From the NCBI RefSeq assembly GCF_016921115.1, contig NZ_JAFFZS010000018.1:62001-126000 (forward strand): DNA of 64,000 nt, written 5' to 3'. Below the pieces are notes generated by a model. That model saw only the letters and a program-made list of their open reading frames with translations, was not told the DNA's origin and did not search any database. The stretch comes from Streptomyces actuosus. GTDB lineage: Bacteria; Actinomycetota; Actinomycetes; Streptomycetales; Streptomycetaceae. Shown here piece after piece: positions 52,097-60,709 of the stretch. A program made the translations under genes and the position numbers. Numbering within the stretch: position 1 is the stretch's first letter; each line of letters starts with the position of its first letter.

Positions 52097-52432
52097 CGGT
52101 ACGGCGGGCACATGACCTCGACGGCGCCCGCGTGGGTGGCGTCGAGGAACTCCCCGAGCCGGGCCGCCTCCTCCGCCGCCACGCACGCCTCCTGGAGGCC
52201 GAGTACGGGCTGTGGCCGCGTGCCGTGCCGGACGACCGGACCCCCGCCCTCAGCCGGGAGGACTTCCGCGACCGGTCTCGCGCGGGGGCTGCACCGGCTG
52301 ACGTCGCTGCCCGAGGCGCGGCGCGCGCTCCTGGCCGAGGCGGGACAGGAGACGGTTTCGTCCCGCTTCGCAGTCACGGAGATGGCCGCCGCGCTCGCGC
52401 ACGCGTACGCCGAGACCGTCCACCGGACCTGA
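52097..52432 (+). pseudogene. Gene remnant with a frameshift, origin unclear
   Basis: One frame reads LLRRHARLLEAEYGLWPRAV and PDDRTPALSREDFRDR; after a shift near 52275 the next frame reads LARGLHRLTSLPEARRALLA and EAGQETVSSRFAVTEMAAAL to a TGA at 52430. Codon bias is good in both parts. The C-terminal pattern is reminiscent of the last helix of family 4 glycosyltransferases, but the upstream part is absent, overlapped by the antisense DUF1801 gene. Probably a truncated pseudogene. Confidence 0.4.
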
Positions 52433-52654
52433 CGGGGCACCCTCTTCGAACCCGCGCGGGCACCGGCGGCACCGTCGGCCGGTGTGCCGAGACCGCCCGT
52501 CGGTGTGCGGACCTGGTCCGCCTGCGCGTCGGCCGCAGCCCGGCCGCGGGGACTCCGCTCCGGCGCGGCGCGACGGTGCCGTGTCGGCCGCCGTGTTCCG
52601 GGTAGGGGCGCCCGGAGCACCAGATCCCCTACTCGGAACGGAGCGACTCGGTTC

Positions 52655-53644
52655 ATGGCTCCCCTTCCCGACCGACCGGCGAGCCCGCCCACCCAGTTGG
52701 CGGTGACCGTGCCGGACTGGGCCCGCGACCACGCGGCCGCGCTCATCGGCACGCCGCTGCGGATCGCCCTCATCCTCGTCGGCGTGGCCCTTGTCCGTAT
52801 CACCGCAAAACGTGCCATCACCCGCGTGGTGGAACGCATCCTCGAACCCGGCGACGATCGGGCCGAGACGGGCACCCCTGGTGGACCGGCAGTGCTGAAC
52901 CGCGACCGCTCCCGGGCACGGGAACGCCGGGAGCAGCGGGCCCGCACCATCGGATCCGTCCTCGGCAGCATCGTGTCCGTCGTCCTGTTCCTGGTCGCCG
53001 TCGCGATGGTGCTCGACCAGGTGGGCCTTGCGCTCGGGCCGCTGCTGGCCAGCGCGGGCGTCGTCGGGCTGGCGATCGGGTTCGGCGCGCAGAACCTCGT
53101 GGCCGACTACCTGTCCGGCATGCTGATCATGGTCGAGGACCAGTACGGCGTCGGCGACTTCGTCGACCTCGGTGAGGCCGTGGGCGAGGTCGAGCATGTC
53201 GGCCTCCGCCTGACGCAGGTCCGTGACCTCGACGGCGGGCTGTGGCACATCCGTAACGGCGAGATCCTCAGGGTCCGCAACGACAGCCAGGAGTGGGCGC
53301 GGGCCGTCCTGGACGTCGCCGTCTCCTACCAGGCCGACCTCGACGAGGTCACCCGCGTGCTGGAGGAGGCGGGGCAGGCCGTCCTGCGGGATCCGGCGTT
53401 CGCCGGGATCCTTCTGGAGGAGCCCTCCGTGTGGGGCGTGCAGTCACTGGACGCGGACGGTGTCCTGGTGCGGATGGCGGTCAGGACGGTGCCGACGAAA
53501 CAGTGGTCCGTCACCCGCGAACTGCGCCGCCGGGTCAAGGAGGGCCTCGACGCCGCGGGCATCGACATCCCCTTCCCGCAGCGCACCGTCTGGCTGCGCG
53601 ACGACACCAAGGCGGTCCAGGCGGCATCCGCCGTCCTGCCCTGA
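52655..53644 (+). CDS. Small-conductance mechanosensitive channel (MscS family)
   Basis: 329 residues. Three membrane helices: about 31-52 (LRIALILVGVALVRITAKRA), 100-120 (IGSVLGSIVSVVLFLVAVAM) and the pore helix TM3 (GPLLASAGVVGLAIGFGAQN then LVADYLSGMLIMVED). The Gly/Ala-rich TM3 and the following beta domain with YGVGDFVDLGEAVGEVEHVG are diagnostic of MscS. The channel opens under membrane tension and protects against hypo-osmotic shock. GGAG lies about 13 bases before the ATG at 52655. It is alone. An osmotic link exists to the BCCT transporter at 56974, but they are not in one operon. Confidence 0.93.
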   Translation: MAPLPDRPASPPTQLAVTVPDWARDHAAALIGTPLRIALILVGVALVRITAKRAITRVVERILEPGDDRAETGTPGGPAVLNRDRSRARERREQRARTIGSVLGSIVSVVLFLVAVAMVLDQVGLALGPLLASAGVVGLAIGFGAQNLVADYLSGMLIMVEDQYGVGDFVDLGEAVGEVEHVGLRLTQVRDLDGGLWHIRNGEILRVRNDSQEWARAVLDVAVSYQADLDEVTRVLEEAGQAVLRDPAFAGILLEEPSVWGVQSLDADGVLVRMAVRTVPTKQWSVTRELRRRVKEGLDAAGIDIPFPQRTVWLRDDTKAVQAASAVLP

Positions 53645-53863
53645 CACGCGCCCCGCTCCGTCCGCCACCGGCCGGACGGCCGGCCGCCGAGACCTCCCTC
53701 GGGCACCGCCGTCCGCAGCGCGGTGCGTCGGGGCGGGCCGCGGCGGCGCGCCGTGCAGTGCCTTCGGGTGCCGCCTGCATCCATCGGCCCCGCAGTCGGC
53801 GAAGGACGGGGGTAGACGGCCGGTGACGGACGCTTTCGGCCGACCCCGCGGCAGGAGGCGGAC

Positions 53864-54799
53864 ATGCACGAGATGGTCGTGGACCGCGTGACCGGCACGG
53901 TGCCGCCTCGCACCGCGGCCGCTCCCGTGCGGCCCCCGGAGGACATCCGGGCGGCGGACACCGCGCTCACCTGGCGCTCGATCGGCCTGGAGACGATGGC
54001 GTCCATGCTCGTCGTGTCGTTGCGCCGCCCGGCGGCACGGTACTTCGAGGCGGAGTGCCAGTGGCCGCGACTGCATCCGCTGAACGAACGCGGGACGGCC
54101 GTACCGCACCATCCGCTGATCATGGTCGAGTCCCTGCGCCAGCTGGCCGTGGCCGTGGAGCGCCACCATCTGCCGCCCGCCAGGGGCGCACAGCTGGAGG
54201 CCGTCTCGGTGAGCCTGGGGCTGCATCCGCAGGCGAGGCCGACGGAACGGGGGAGCGCCACCGATGTGATGCTGCGCTGCACCCTCAGCGACCTGGCGGT
54301 ACGGTCCGGGGCCCTCGCGGCGTACCGCCTCACGGCGGAGTATCTGCACGCCGGGACGGTGTTCGGCCGGTGCACCATGCGCTTCGCCGCTTCGGCCCCC
54401 GCGGAGGGGGAGTTCGCCGGGGTGGTGCCGTCGGCGGCGCTGCTGCACCCCCCGGCCGCCGCCGTGGGCGCCGCCGGTGACCAGGACGTCCTGCTGGCGC
54501 GCGGGGCACAGGGACGACTCGTCGTCGTCCCCCGGGACCCCGCGCACCCCGTCCTCCTGCCCGGACGCCCGACCCGGTTGCCCGCGCCGGCGGTCCTGGA
54601 AGCCGGACGGCAGGCGGCACTGCTGAGCTCCGGGATGACGGCCGCCGCGGTGATCGGGCTGCGCCTGGACATGGCGGCCGCCGTCCCGACGCGTGGGGCC
54701 CTGGTCGAGGTGGCCGGGGAGCCGAGCGGCATCCGCTTCCTCGTCACGGGGGCCGGCCGGATCTCCGCCACCGGCACCGTCCAGCTGCTGGGACGGTGA
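53864..54799 (+). CDS. AfsA/ScbA-like A-factor biosynthesis hotdog protein
   Basis: 311 residues with two hotdog repeats. In each the active-site-like helix pattern is seen: HHPLIMVESLRQLAVAVERH in the first half and LPAPAVLEAGRQAALLSSGM in the second, both matching the ExxRQ motif of AfsA proteins. AfsA condenses a beta-ketoacyl-ACP with dihydroxyacetone phosphate to start gamma-butyrolactone signal synthesis. Here no butyrolactone receptor (TetR) or reductase lies alongside, so it is an orphan. The ATG follows GGAGG. The hotdog halves are shorter than in ScbA, so a variant function (butenolide or other signal) is possible. Confidence 0.83.
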   Translation: MHEMVVDRVTGTVPPRTAAAPVRPPEDIRAADTALTWRSIGLETMASMLVVSLRRPAARYFEAECQWPRLHPLNERGTAVPHHPLIMVESLRQLAVAVERHHLPPARGAQLEAVSVSLGLHPQARPTERGSATDVMLRCTLSDLAVRSGALAAYRLTAEYLHAGTVFGRCTMRFAASAPAEGEFAGVVPSAALLHPPAAAVGAAGDQDVLLARGAQGRLVVVPRDPAHPVLLPGRPTRLPAPAVLEAGRQAALLSSGMTAAAVIGLRLDMAAAVPTRGALVEVAGEPSGIRFLVTGAGRISATGTVQLLGR

Positions 54800-54929
54800 A
54801 CCGCCGGACGAAGCAGGCCCGAAACAGGACGTGCCCGCCGCGCCGACGGTCGGCGCCGTCCCGGATGCGGTCCGCACCCTTCGCTCCCGTCCCACGGGCC
54901 GCACCCGGTTTCGCTCGGAACCCACGTGT

Positions 54930-54959
54930 ACGGCGCGCCCCTCTCGGGTGGCGCGCCGT
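54930..54959. terminator. Perfect 10-bp hairpin between convergent genes
   Basis: ACGGCGCGCC at 54930-54939 pairs with 54950-54959 around a ten-base loop. Located between the AfsA-like gene and the convergent 55020-55411 pair, it can serve as a bidirectional terminator. Confidence 0.75.
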
Positions 54960-55019
54960 GGACAGGAGAGTGGGCGACAGACAGCGGCTCAGGCGGCCGC
55001 GTGTCCCGTCACAGCTCGA

Positions 55020-55148
55020 TCACCCGCGCCACGAAGAACGCGGTCGCGGATATTCCCACGGTCCGCCGTCGGGACGTTCCTGATGGGCTTCCGCGATCGA
55101 CCCCTCCACCGGGGGTGTCTCACCGGGAGGGGGCAGCGACTCGGACAT
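55020..55148 (-). CDS. Small protein (42 residues), possibly frameshifted before a membrane tail
   Basis: Reads MSESLPPPGETPPVEGSIAE then AHQERPDGGPWEYPRPRSSW and stops. GGAGGTG six bases before ATG 55148 is an excellent ribosome site, and the start is only two bases after the stop of the 86-residue gene, so the pair is coupled. In a neighbouring frame the same DNA continues as GISATAFFVARVIEL to a stop at 55010, a good membrane-helix tail of the kind that small proline-rich Streptomyces proteins usually end with. A small deletion may therefore have removed the anchor. Too short for firm homology. Confidence 0.55.
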   Translation of the reverse strand: MSESLPPPGETPPVEGSIAEAHQERPDGGPWEYPRPRSSWRG

Positions 55149-55150
55149 GA

Positions 55151-55411
55151 TCACACCTCCGAGGCCTGAAGAGGCGTCGATTCCGAAGCGCCCGACTGCT
55201 CGCGCCTCTCGTAGTGGGCCAGGGCGAGCCTCAGACCGAAGAAGGTGGGGGCCCACTCTCCGACGAAGATGCCCCAGCGGTCCGCACGCTCCAGGTTCTC
55301 GGTCCTGCTGGAGGTGAGCCACGAGAAGAGCGGCAGGCCGATGGATGCCGTCGCGGCCAGACAGGCGTGCTCGCTCCTGACGCCGGCGTCGTGCAGCTTC
55401 TTGACGATCAT
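55151..55411 (-). CDS. Small membrane-associated hypothetical protein (86 residues)
   Basis: Reads VRSEHACLAATASIGLPLFS then WLTSSRTENLERADRWGIFV and GEWAPTFFGLRLALAHYERR. Two weakly hydrophobic segments (about 20-36 and 50-68) suggest a membrane-associated protein, as in similar small Streptomyces proteins of unknown function. GGGAGC precedes ATG 55411. Forms an operon with the 42-residue gene directly downstream. Role unknown; the ending STPLQASEV is polar. Confidence 0.72.
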   Translation of the reverse strand: MIVKKLHDAGVRSEHACLAATASIGLPLFSWLTSSRTENLERADRWGIFVGEWAPTFFGLRLALAHYERREQSGASESTPLQASEV

Positions 55412-55680
55412 GCTTGCTCCCGAGCTGTACAGGGGTCCGCATCCCGATGGCGCCGAGAAGCATCGCGCATCGGGATGAATCGGCGTACAAGGCGATATTC
55501 GCGACGAACAGGGCGACCGGATGCATCCGTCCTGCGCGGTGACCGGATCCTCCCCGCAGTGGTGAGATCGCCGAGCGCGCGTGGGACCGATCGCATCCGC
55601 GCGCCCCGCAACGGGGGTGCAGCGCCCCGACCGTACCCCCAGCGGGGTGCCGGGCCGGTCCCCGCCGGCTCTCTGTCGCC

Positions 55681-55899
55681 CTACTTCTTGCCCTGGTCGC
55701 CCGCTGCGCCTCTCTCGCCCAGCTTCCCGACGAGGTCCTGGGCCTTGTCGACCGCGGTGTCGATCTTGGCGCTGTACTTGCCGTCGGTCCTGCCGTCGAT
55801 GAAGTCGCCGACCTTCTCGAGTCCCTCGGAAACGGTGTCCCCGTGGGCCTCGGCGAGGTCCTCGGCCCTGTCCTTGAGCTGCTTCAGGGCATCGAACAT
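55681..55899 (-). CDS. MT0933/Rv0909-like antitoxin family protein
   Basis: 72 residues: MFDALKQLKDRAEDLAEAHG, DTVSEGLEKVGDFIDGRTDG, KYSAKIDTAVDKAQDLVGKL. The repeated amphipathic helices match the MT0933-like antitoxin family named after Mycobacterium tuberculosis Rv0909. GGAGACAGG is before ATG 55899. In that species it pairs with a toxin gene, but no toxin partner flanks this copy, which is common in Streptomyces. It may have a general stress or envelope role instead of a toxin-neutralising one. It ends with a Lys-rich tail. Confidence 0.82.
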   Translation of the reverse strand: MFDALKQLKDRAEDLAEAHGDTVSEGLEKVGDFIDGRTDGKYSAKIDTAVDKAQDLVGKLGERGAAGDQGKK

Positions 55900-56061
55900 G
55901 AGCGAACCTGTCTCCTTGGACTGAACTGCCTGGTCAGAGCCATGCTCCCACGCGCCTCGCCGGCGGACCGGATGTCGTGGGGGCGTGTCGGGTGCACCTG
56001 CCGGAGCGAGAGGTGCCAGTGTTTCCGGGGCGGTCGGGCGCCGGGTGGGACCGAGGCGGCG

Positions 56062-56694
56062 TCAGTACCGCTGGGCCTTGGCCGGCTTGGCGGTGAGCTG
56101 CGGCTCGGGAGGCCGGCTGCTGATGGCGTAGCGCTGCGCCTTCTGCCCCGGCTCGACGTCCTGGGCGCTCACGAAGACGGTCTCGACGACTTTCCCGTCG
56201 GAGTCGGTGAAGTCGACCTGCACCGCGAAGGAGGCGGTCCGGTCGGTGCGGTTGGTCATGGTGACGAGCTGGACGCGCACGTTGTTCGTGGCAGACAGGG
56301 GCAGACCCGTCATGGAGACGTCTCCCATGGCGTTGCCCTGCCCCTGGACCTTGTTCAGCTCCTTCTGGGCCTCCGCGCGTGCCCGCTCGGTGTCCGCCGA
56401 GACGGACGCCGCGAACTCCGAGGCCCGGGCGGCGGCCGACGCGGCCGCGGCGGACGCGGATCCCTGGACCTCGGCCTTCTTCGACTCGGCCAATGACGAG
56501 ATGCCCGTCGGTGGTTCACCGGAGAAGTTGGATGTGACGGGAGCGGTCGGCGTCGGGGTGGTGCCGCTGTCCCCGCCGTCGCCGCTGCTGCAGGCCGCGA
56601 GTGCCAGCACCCCGGAGACGGCTGCGCACACCCCGTGGATCAGGGGGCGGCGCAGGGGGAGGCGCGGAGGCCGGGACGGTGTGCCGCTGCTCAT
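56062..56694 (-). CDS. Lipoprotein with coiled coil and beta domain
   Basis: 210 residues. The signal ends in the lipobox LALAAC (RPLIHGVCAAVSGVLALAAC), then a Thr/Pro linker, a long Ala/Glu-rich predicted coiled coil (AESKKAEVQGSASAAAASAA through RARAEAQKELNKVQG), and a beta-sandwich-like end with VQLVTMTNRTDRTASFAVQV and VVETVFVSAQDVEPGQKAQR, which resembles FxLYD-type domains seen in actinobacterial lipoproteins. GAGGAG lies before ATG 56694. It should be anchored on the outer face of the cell membrane. Function unknown. Confidence 0.8.
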   Translation of the reverse strand: MSSGTPSRPPRLPLRRPLIHGVCAAVSGVLALAACSSGDGGDSGTTPTPTAPVTSNFSGEPPTGISSLAESKKAEVQGSASAAAASAAARASEFAASVSADTERARAEAQKELNKVQGQGNAMGDVSMTGLPLSATNNVRVQLVTMTNRTDRTASFAVQVDFTDSDGKVVETVFVSAQDVEPGQKAQRYAISSRPPEPQLTAKPAKAQRY

Positions 56695-56811
56695 GCGCTG
56701 CTCCTCGTTCGGGGCCGGTCGTGCGTCGGCGTCACCCGGGTGCGATATGCATGGTTCGTTGCTCTCATGGCCAGTGTGGGCCCGGCGTTGTACGACTTCC
56801 AACCCGTGCTA

Positions 56812-56834
56812 CTCCGGCCGGTGACCGGCCGGAG
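56812..56834. terminator. Perfect 10-bp hairpin with 3-base loop
   Basis: CTCCGGCCGG at 56812-56821 pairs with 56825-56834 around TGA. It lies 140 bases after the BCCT stop (minus strand) and before the lipoprotein gene, fitting a terminator for the transporter gene. Confidence 0.65.
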
Positions 56835-56973
56835 CGGGGGATGAGGAGGGCCGGTGGGGGCTGCTCCGGCGGCCGGTGCAAGACCGCCGGACCCCGCCCG
56901 GCCGCCGCACGACCGGGGGTCGTGCTCGGAGCAGCGCGGGTAGAGGAACCCCCCGCATTTGGGTGGAGGCGGT

Positions 56974-58674
56974 TCATCCGTCTCCGTCTCCGTCGGTCTC
57001 GGTGCGGGTCTTCGCCGCGCGCCGCAGCCGGTGATGGCGTCCCGTGCTCTGCTGCGTGACGGCGTCGCCGACCATCGTCCGGACGACGTCCTGGAGCCCG
57101 TGCAGCGCGTGATGCCGGGCCGGGCCCGCGCCCGGGTCCTCCCGCAGTTCCTTCCACAGCGCCCAGCACAGCACCAGCATGACGAGCACGAACGGCAGAG
57201 CCACCAGGATCGTCGCCGTCTGCAGCGAGCTCAGCCCGCCCACGACCAGCAGGACCGCCGCCACGGCAGCCATCAGCACCCCCCACATCACCACGAGCCA
57301 GGACGGCGGGTGCAGTGCGCCGCGGCTGGTCAGCGAGCCCATGACGAGGGAGGCCGAGTCGGCGCTCGTCACGAAGTACGTCATGACCAGCACCATCGCG
57401 ACGAACGAGGTGACGGTGCTGATGGGGAGCGCGTCCAGCATCCCGAACAGTGACGCCTCGGCACCGTCCTGCATCGTGCTCGCCAGATCCGCCTCCCCGG
57501 TCGACTGCAGCCGCAGCGCCGACCCACCCATGACGCAGAACCAGACGACCGTCGCCGCACTCGGCACCAGCAGGACGCCGATGAGGAACTCGCGGATGGA
57601 CCGGCCGTGCGAGATGCGGGCGATGAACGTTCCGACGAACGGAGCCCAGGACAGCCACCACGCCCAGTAGAAGATGGTCCAGGAGCCCAGCCACTGCTGG
57701 TCGGAGAAGGCGCCGGTGCGCGTGGCCATCGGCAGCAGGTTCTCCAGGTACCCGCCGATGGACGCCGGGATCGTGTCCAGGATGTAGACGGTCGGGCCGA
57801 GCAGGAAGACGAACACCATCAGGCCGGCCGCGAGCACGATGTTCATCGTCGACAGCCACTTGACGCCCCGGTGGAGTCCGGAGAAGGCCGAGACGACGAA
57901 CGCCGCCGACAGGGCCGCGATGATGACGAGTTGCGCGTTCCGGGTGGCGTCGATGCCCACGGTGATGTCGAGCCCCTCCGCGACCTGCAGTGCTCCCAGG
58001 CCCAGGCTCGTCGCCGTGCCGAAGACGGTCGCGAAGACGGCGAGCAGGTCGATCACCCGGCCCGGCCACGACGCCGCCCGCCGGGCCCCGATGAGCGGCA
58101 CGAACGCGGAGCTGAGCCGGTTGCCCCGGCCCTTGCGGAATCCGGCGTACGCCAGGGCGAGCCCTGAGATCCCGTAGATCGCCCATGGGGTGAGCGTCCA
58201 GTGGAAGAACGAGTACTGCATGGCCACCCGTGCGGCGGCGTCGGTCCGGGGCCGCACCCCGCTCGCCGGGGGCGGCGCGAGATAGTGCGTGAGCGGTTCC
58301 CCGACACCGTAGAACATCAGCCCGATGCCCATTCCGGCACTGAACATCATGGCGATCCAGGCGAGGTTGCCGAACTCCGGCTCGGTGTCGTCCGTGCCCA
58401 ACCTGATCCGGCCGAACCGGCTGAGCGCGATCACCAGGCACAGGACCAGGAACACGTCCGCGGCGACGACGAACAGCCAGCCGAAGTTGTTCAGGACCCA
58501 CGTCAGGCTCGTGGAGGAGACGCTGTCGAAGGAATCGTCGCCGAGCCAGGCCCACAGGACCACGCCGACGACGGCGGCCATCCCGATGACGACGAGGGGG
58601 CGGTCGGGCGGTTCGGTCACCGGGATGCCGGGATCCGGCCCTGCCTGAGGCTGATCGATCGGTTCCGTGCTCAT
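56974..58674 (-). CDS. BCCT-family betaine/carnitine/choline transporter
   Basis: A 566-residue, twelve-helix sodium or proton symporter for osmolytes such as glycine betaine or choline. The BCCT core is clear: WIAMMFSAGMGIGLMFYGVG with EPLTHYL, SFFHWTLTPWAIYGISGLAL, TIFYWAWWLSWAPFVGTFIA with RISHGRSIREFLIGVLLVPS, and YFVTSADSASLVMG; the Trp-box and the GMGIGLMF sodium-site segment are intact. The C-terminal 60 residues are basic and probably act in osmosensing. No normal ribosome site is seen; instead a perfect 24-bp palindrome abuts the ATG. It is alone, with a hairpin after its stop. Confidence 0.94.
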   Translation of the reverse strand: MSTEPIDQPQAGPDPGIPVTEPPDRPLVVIGMAAVVGVVLWAWLGDDSFDSVSSTSLTWVLNNFGWLFVVAADVFLVLCLVIALSRFGRIRLGTDDTEPEFGNLAWIAMMFSAGMGIGLMFYGVGEPLTHYLAPPPASGVRPRTDAAARVAMQYSFFHWTLTPWAIYGISGLALAYAGFRKGRGNRLSSAFVPLIGARRAASWPGRVIDLLAVFATVFGTATSLGLGALQVAEGLDITVGIDATRNAQLVIIAALSAAFVVSAFSGLHRGVKWLSTMNIVLAAGLMVFVFLLGPTVYILDTIPASIGGYLENLLPMATRTGAFSDQQWLGSWTIFYWAWWLSWAPFVGTFIARISHGRSIREFLIGVLLVPSAATVVWFCVMGGSALRLQSTGEADLASTMQDGAEASLFGMLDALPISTVTSFVAMVLVMTYFVTSADSASLVMGSLTSRGALHPPSWLVVMWGVLMAAVAAVLLVVGGLSSLQTATILVALPFVLVMLVLCWALWKELREDPGAGPARHHALHGLQDVVRTMVGDAVTQQSTGRHHRLRRAAKTRTETDGDGDG

Positions 58675-58698
58675 GATGTCCCACTATGGTGGGACATC
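58675..58698 (-). promoter_or_regulatory. Perfect 24-bp palindrome abutting the BCCT start codon
   Basis: GATGTCCCAC at 58675-58684 and GTGGGACATC at 58689-58698 are exact reverse complements with four bases between. It touches the first base of the start codon and covers where the ribosome site should be; the only GGGA is inside the arm. It could be a repressor operator or an RNA hairpin that blocks translation. Confidence 0.6.
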
Positions 58699-58959
58699 AC
58701 GTGCCCGCATCGGGCGGCACGCCGCCCGGCGGACTCGAACGGGCGGCCGTGTCGCGCACCGCCGCGCCCGCCTCGCGGCCCGTTTGCCCGCGCTCCGGGA
58801 GCCGGTCCGCTGCTGCGGGACGGCCGTGGGCGGCGCGGAAGCCGAACGGGCCGGTCACACGCGGGGCCAGGGCCTCTTTCGCCTGCCGCGCAGGCGTCCC
58901 GCCGGGCGTGCACATGGCAGACCGGCGCAGGTGTCCCCCGACCGGCTGCGGCCGTACGG

Positions 58960-59877
58960 TCACCAGGTGCGGCCCGCCCGGAGCAGGAGGTCCCGGACGC
59001 GGGCGACGTCGGGATTGTCGGCGCGGCCCGGGCGCTGCGCCAGATAGCCGGTGTTGATGGGCGGATCGTCCGGTTCCAGGAGCGGGACGAGGGCGCCGGA
59101 ATCCAGTTCGTCCCGGCACAGATAGCGCGGCAGGACGGTGAAGCCGGCCCCCGCGGCGACGGCCGCGAGGACGCCGCGCAGATCGGGGACGGTGATGGCG
59201 GCGGGGCAGGACAGGCGCGTGCCGAAGACGTGACGCCAGTAGCGTCGGGCGATCGGCAGGTCCTCCGAGTAGGTGATCAGGGGGACGGTGTGCAGCACCG
59301 TGGGCCCTTCCGCGGCCAGGCGCGTCGCGACGTCGGCCCAGGAGGGCGCGGCGACCAGGACGAACTCCTCGTCCATCAGTGGTTCGGCGGTCAGGGTCCG
59401 ACCGCGGGGGCGGAAGGTCGCGATGACCAGGTCGTGCCGTCCGGAGCGCAGTTCGGCCAGGAGGGGCTCGGTCAGGCCCGGGGTGATCCGCAGCCGTACC
59501 CCCTCGCCGGTCAGCGGGGCCAGTGCCGGAAGGACGCGGGTGCAGAGCAGGTCGGCGGGGCCCGCAAGGTGGACGGGGGGTGCCTGCCGGTCGGGCGAGG
59601 GCTCGGATCCGGTCGCGGCGGCCAGTGCGTCCAAGGGCGCGCCGACCCGGGCCGCGAGGTCGTGGGCGACCGCCGTCGGGGAGACGCCGCGGGGCCGGCG
59701 GACGAACAGCTCGCGCGCCGTCTGCCGCTCCAGGGACCGGATCTGAGTGGTCACCGTGGGCTGCGACAGGCCCAGGAGCCCGGCGGCGGCGGTGAACGAG
59801 CCGGCGCGGTAGACCGCCAGGAAGGTGCGCAGCAGATTCAGGTCCGCGCCGGCCGTCCCCGCACCGGCCTGCGGCAT
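58960..59877 (-). CDS. LysR-family transcriptional regulator
   Basis: 305 residues. The helix-turn-helix NLLRTFLAVYRAGSFTAAAG with LLGLSQPTVTTQIRSLERQT and ARELFVRRPRGVSPTAVAHD is followed by a periplasmic-binding-like effector domain (HDLVIATFRPRGRTLTAEPL; GAGFTVLPRYLCRDELDSG). The ATG at 59877 is preferred as AAGG lies close upstream; ATG 59925 is in frame but has GGAGG too far away. It lies between the BCCT gene and the tetR gene on the same strand, with large gaps on both sides, so a partner gene is not obvious. Effector unknown. Confidence 0.88.
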   Translation of the reverse strand: MPQAGAGTAGADLNLLRTFLAVYRAGSFTAAAGLLGLSQPTVTTQIRSLERQTARELFVRRPRGVSPTAVAHDLAARVGAPLDALAAATGSEPSPDRQAPPVHLAGPADLLCTRVLPALAPLTGEGVRLRITPGLTEPLLAELRSGRHDLVIATFRPRGRTLTAEPLMDEEFVLVAAPSWADVATRLAAEGPTVLHTVPLITYSEDLPIARRYWRHVFGTRLSCPAAITVPDLRGVLAAVAAGAGFTVLPRYLCRDELDSGALVPLLEPDDPPINTGYLAQRPGRADNPDVARVRDLLLRAGRTW

Positions 59878-60148
59878 GGCCGCCTTGTCGGAATCCCCAT
59901 GTGTCGTCAAGAACAGTTGCCCCATCCACGTGTCGGACGTCCTCCACCACGACCAGGATGCCCTGCCGGACCGGCCCCGCCCGGTGCCGGCACTGCGTGG
60001 AAGGGCTCCGAACCGCTGCGTGGCCGGACCGGGAGCCTGCGCCTCTGCGCCCGCGCCGGGTGCGTGGAGCACGAGGAGACGGCCTCGGCGGGGCGGCCTC
60101 GGCGGGGCGGCGCCGGTGAACGGGCCCGGCCCGCCCCCGGGCTCCTCG

Positions 60149-60706
60149 TCAGTGGGCCGGGGACGAGGACTCCAGGAGGCCGTTCAGAAGCGCGTCGGTG
60201 GCCGGCCCCAGCAACGCCGCGCCGTCGCTCACCGACTCCAGCCCGGTCACCAGGGCGACCGCGATGTCCGCGGCCCGGGCCGGCTCGTCGACGGTGCCCG
60301 CCTCCGTGAACAGCCGGACCAGCAGGTCTCTCAGGTCCGCGGTGAAGTCGGCGCAGATGTGCCCGAACAAGCGGGCCTTGTGGTCCAGCAGTTCCGCGGT
60401 GTGGGGCGAGGGGCCGCTGAGGTCGGCGACCAGGTCGAGCCTGGCCTGCAGGACGCCCCGTATCCGTGCCGCGTAGGGGGCGTCCCGGTCGTCCGCCGCC
60501 CGCCGGGCCCGCTCCAGCGCCCGCGTGTGCAGGCGGTCGGCGAGGCGGAGGAAGACGTCGTCCTTGTTGCGGACGTACTGGTAGACCGCCGACCGGGACA
60601 CACCCATGGTGGAGGCGATGTCGTCCATCGTCGTGCGCCGTACGCCGTACCGCATGAGGCAGTCGTAGGCGGCGTCGAGGACCTCGCCGAGCCGGTCGGA
60701 GCCCAT
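60149..60706 (-). CDS. TetR-family transcriptional regulator
   Basis: 185 residues. The DNA-binding domain EVLDAAYDCLMRYGVRRTTM followed by DDIASTMGVSRSAVYQYVRN KDDVF is canonical for TetR. The C-terminal ligand domain is helical. The ATG at 60706 is three bases after the stop of the DJ-1/PfpI gene, so the two are one operon and this is the probable autoregulator. The candidate operator is the palindromic block at 61557-61591 upstream of the first gene. The ligand is unknown; an electrophile or aldehyde would suit the partner enzyme. Confidence 0.9.
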   Translation of the reverse strand: MGSDRLGEVLDAAYDCLMRYGVRRTTMDDIASTMGVSRSAVYQYVRNKDDVFLRLADRLHTRALERARRAADDRDAPYAARIRGVLQARLDLVADLSGPSPHTAELLDHKARLFGHICADFTADLRDLLVRLFTEAGTVDEPARAADIAVALVTGLESVSDGAALLGPATDALLNGLLESSSPAH

Positions 60707-60709
60707 GTG

